Source: Rhodanobacter sp. (GTDB lineage Bacteria > Pseudomonadota > Gammaproteobacteria > Xanthomonadales > Rhodanobacteraceae). From it: DNA of 6,351 nucleotides. The stretch is from the NCBI GenBank assembly GCA_026193555.1, contig JAPHUU010000160.1, positions 1 to 6,351 of the forward strand, in the 5' to 3' direction. Shown here piece by piece: positions 4,514 through 6,351 of this stretch; the stretch's first letter is position 1, and each line of letters begins with the position of its first letter. The position numbers and the translations under genes were made by a program. The notes under the pieces were generated by a model. That model saw only the letters and a program-made list of their open reading frames with translations. It was not told where the DNA came from and did no database searches.

Positions 4514-6351
4514 TCACGCCAGCTCGCCACGCAACTCGCGAACCCGCGCCTCCAGTGCCGCCGCGCTGACCTGTGGCGGCGCCAGGGGCGCATCCACCAC
4601 CAGCTCCACCCTGGCGCGAAAACGTCGCGGCAAGCGGGAGCGATGCAACATCGAGTCGCGACGACTCCAGACGCTGCCCCACAGGCCACGCAGCGCCATC
4701 GGAACCACCGGCACCGCGCGTCGCGCAAGAATCTTCTCCACCCCCGAGCGAAATGGCGCAATTTCGCCGTCACGCGTCAGCGCACCCTCGGGAAAGAGGC
4801 ACACCACTTCACCAGCCGCCAGTGCCGCGTCAATCGCGTCATACGCCTGCTGCAACAGCAGCGGGTCTTCCCTCAGCCCGGCGATCGGAATGGCCCTGGC
4901 GGTGCGGAACATGAAACGCAGCAGCGGGATGTTGAAGATCTTGTAATAGATCACGAAGCGCACCGGTCGCCGCAGATTCGCCATCAGCAGCAGCGCGTCG
5001 ACGAAGCTGACATGGTTGCAGACCAGCAGTACCGCACCTTCCTCGGGAACCTGCCGGACACCATCGACACGAACCCGGTACAACGTGTTGACCAGCACCC
5101 AGGTCATGAAGCGCATCACAAACTCGGGCACCAGGGTGAAGATGTAGAGCGCGACCAACGCATTGAGCACCGCCGTCGCCAGGAACACCTGCGGCACGCC
5201 AAACCCCAGTGCGCCCAGCCCCAGACCAAAACCGGCGGCACAGCAGATCAGCAGCGCATTGAGAATGTTGTTGCCGGCGATCACCCGCGACAGACGGTCG
5301 CGCGGGGTGCGGCTCTGGATGAAGGCGAACAGCGGCACCACGTAGAATCCGGCAAACACACCGATCAGGGTCAGATCCAGGGCAATGCGCCAGCTGCCAC
5401 CCGCCTGCAGGAACCCCAGCCAGTCCAGACCGTGGCTCGATGCCAGCCCCGGCCGCGCCAGAAAGAGATCGGCCGCGAACGCGGTCAGGCCGAAGGCGCC
5501 CAGCGGTACCAGCCCGACCTCGACCCGCCGGCCGGACATTCGCTCGCACAACAGCGAACCGACCCCGGTGCCGATCGAGAACAAGGTCAGCACCAGAATG
5601 TTGACCGAGCCGTCGCCACCCAGGTTGAGTCGGGTGTAGTTCGGCAATTGTGCGATCAGCACGGTGCCGTAGAACCAGAACCACGAAATGCCAAGTACCG
5701 CGTTGAACACGGCTCGATCCCGCCGCACGATGCCGAGCACGCTGGCCGTCTCGCTGAACGGATTCCAGTTGAATCTCAACTCCGGTGCCGTGGCCGGGGC
5801 CGCCGGAATCCGCCGGCTGGCAAGATAACCGGCGATCGCCACGGTCATGGTTGCCGCCGTGGCCAGCAGCGGGCCGACGCCGGCAACGGCCATCAGGGCG
5901 CCACCCGTGATCATGCCGATCAACATCGCCAGCTGGGTCCCGGTTTCGATCAGGCCGTTGCCGCCCACCAGCTCGTCCGGCTTCAGCGCCTGCGGCAGGA
6001 TCGCGTATTTGATCGGACCGAACAGGGTCGAGTGCAGCCCCATCAGGAACAGCACCACCAGCAGCAACGCGGTGTGGTGGGTGTAGAACCCGACCCCCGC
6101 CAGGGTCATCGCGGCAATCTCGAACAGCTTGACGAAACGGATGATCCGGGTCTTCTCGAACTTCTCCGCCAGCTGTCCGGCGGTCGCCGAGAACAGGAAG
6201 AACGGGATGATGAACAGCGCCGGCGCCAGATTGGTGTACAGCGACACAGTGTGGTCATCCAGCCCCATCTGGAACGCCACCAGGATCACCAGCGCATTGC
6301 GGAACGCATTGTCGTTGAAGGCACCCAGCGCCTGGGTCCAGAAAAAGGGGG
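4514..6351 (-). CDS. MFS (LplT-like) transporter fused to PlsC-type acyltransferase, 5' end cut off
   Basis: The frame has no stop up to the right edge, so the start lies outside. The 611 visible residues open with PFFWTQALGAFNDNAFRNAL, the first helix of LplT-like transporters, so probably only some 10-20 residues are missing. The MFS part (about 5100-6351) has roughly a dozen hydrophobic stretches. A glycerolipid acyltransferase domain fills about 4514-5080. Its catalytic NHX4D motif is NHVSFVD (4997-5017) and its FPEG motif lies at 4784-4795, in the context FPEGALTRDGE. LplT flips lysophospholipids inward across the inner membrane, and PlsC/Aas-type domains reacylate them, so a combined lysophospholipid import and repair role is the natural inference. 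No AMP-binding acyl-ACP synthetase domain follows: the gene stops right after the acyltransferase (TGA, 4514-4516). A phosphatidic-acid-forming or other acyl acceptor is possible. Its promoter is outside the window. Confidence 0.9.
   Translation of the reverse strand, partial: PFFWTQALGAFNDNAFRNALVILVAFQMGLDDHTVSLYTNLAPALFIIPFFLFSATAGQLAEKFEKTRIIRFVKLFEIAAMTLAGVGFYTHHTALLLVVLFLMGLHSTLFGPIKYAILPQALKPDELVGGNGLIETGTQLAMLIGMITGGALMAVAGVGPLLATAATMTVAIAGYLASRRIPAAPATAPELRFNWNPFSETASVLGIVRRDRAVFNAVLGISWFWFYGTVLIAQLPNYTRLNLGGDGSVNILVLTLFSIGTGVGSLLCERMSGRRVEVGLVPLGAFGLTAFAADLFLARPGLASSHGLDWLGFLQAGGSWRIALDLTLIGVFAGFYVVPLFAFIQSRTPRDRLSRVIAGNNILNALLICCAAGFGLGLGALGFGVPQVFLATAVLNALVALYIFTLVPEFVMRFMTWVLVNTLYRVRVDGVRQVPEEGAVLLVCNHVSFVDALLLMANLRRPVRFVIYYKIFNIPLLRFMFRTARAIPIAGLREDPLLLQQAYDAIDAALAAGEVVCLFPEGALTRDGEIAPFRSGVEKILARRAVPVVPMALRGLWGSVWSRRDSMLHRSRLPRRFRARVELVVDAPLAPPQVSAAALEARVRELRGELA

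Noticed and set aside
4839..5684. 281-codon minus-strand frame overlapping the MFS-acyltransferase
   Set aside because: It lies in another frame of the same strand, Arg/Gly/Ala-rich, inside a gene with clear transporter and acyltransferase motifs.

Overview
This window looks like ordinary chromosomal DNA from a GC-rich gammaproteobacterium, most likely in the Lysobacterales (Xanthomonadales, for example a Rhodanobacter- or Xanthomonas-like organism). I infer this from how the proteins read (RppH, ErpA and NudC all resemble gammaproteobacterial forms), the high G+C at third codon positions, and a bactofilin next to erpA. No database search was possible, so the lineage is a recognition-based guess. 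I see no mobile element, CRISPR array, phage gene or toxin-antitoxin pair.

Layout: an elongator tRNA-Met gene lies on the minus strand at the left edge (4-80). It is divergent from rppH (260-820, plus), which encodes the Nudix RNA 5'-pyrophosphohydrolase. The region between them holds a plausible tRNA promoter, a hairpin in the tRNA leader and a strong GC palindrome. After a 195-bp gap ending in a good sigma70-type promoter (961-990) comes a compact plus-strand cluster. It encodes a single-pass membrane coiled-coil protein (1016-1768, DUF6776-like), a bactofilin overlapping it by 14 bp (1755-2180), the A-type Fe-S carrier ErpA (2227-2595), and NudC, a zinc-ribbon Nudix NAD(H) diphosphatase starting 4 nt after erpA (2600-3577). 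An AmpE-like inner-membrane protein follows (3620-4489), possibly with its own promoter in the 42-nt gap. On the minus strand, converging with ampE across a perfect 7-bp hairpin, is a large fusion of an LplT-like MFS transporter and a PlsC-type acyltransferase (4514 to beyond the right edge), whose first few codons are cut off.

How the genes may work together: RppH and NudC are both Nudix hydrolases that can remove 5' groups from RNA (triphosphate and NAD caps, respectively). ErpA serves Fe-S protein maturation. The DUF6776-like protein with bactofilin, AmpE and the MFS-acyltransferase all point to envelope work: a cytoskeletal scaffold with a candidate membrane partner, a muropeptide/beta-lactam-signalling-associated membrane protein, and lysophospholipid flipping with reacylation. 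The most interesting lead is the tightly coupled membrane coiled-coil/bactofilin pair. Otherwise the region is ordinary, and I found no convincing previously undescribed system.
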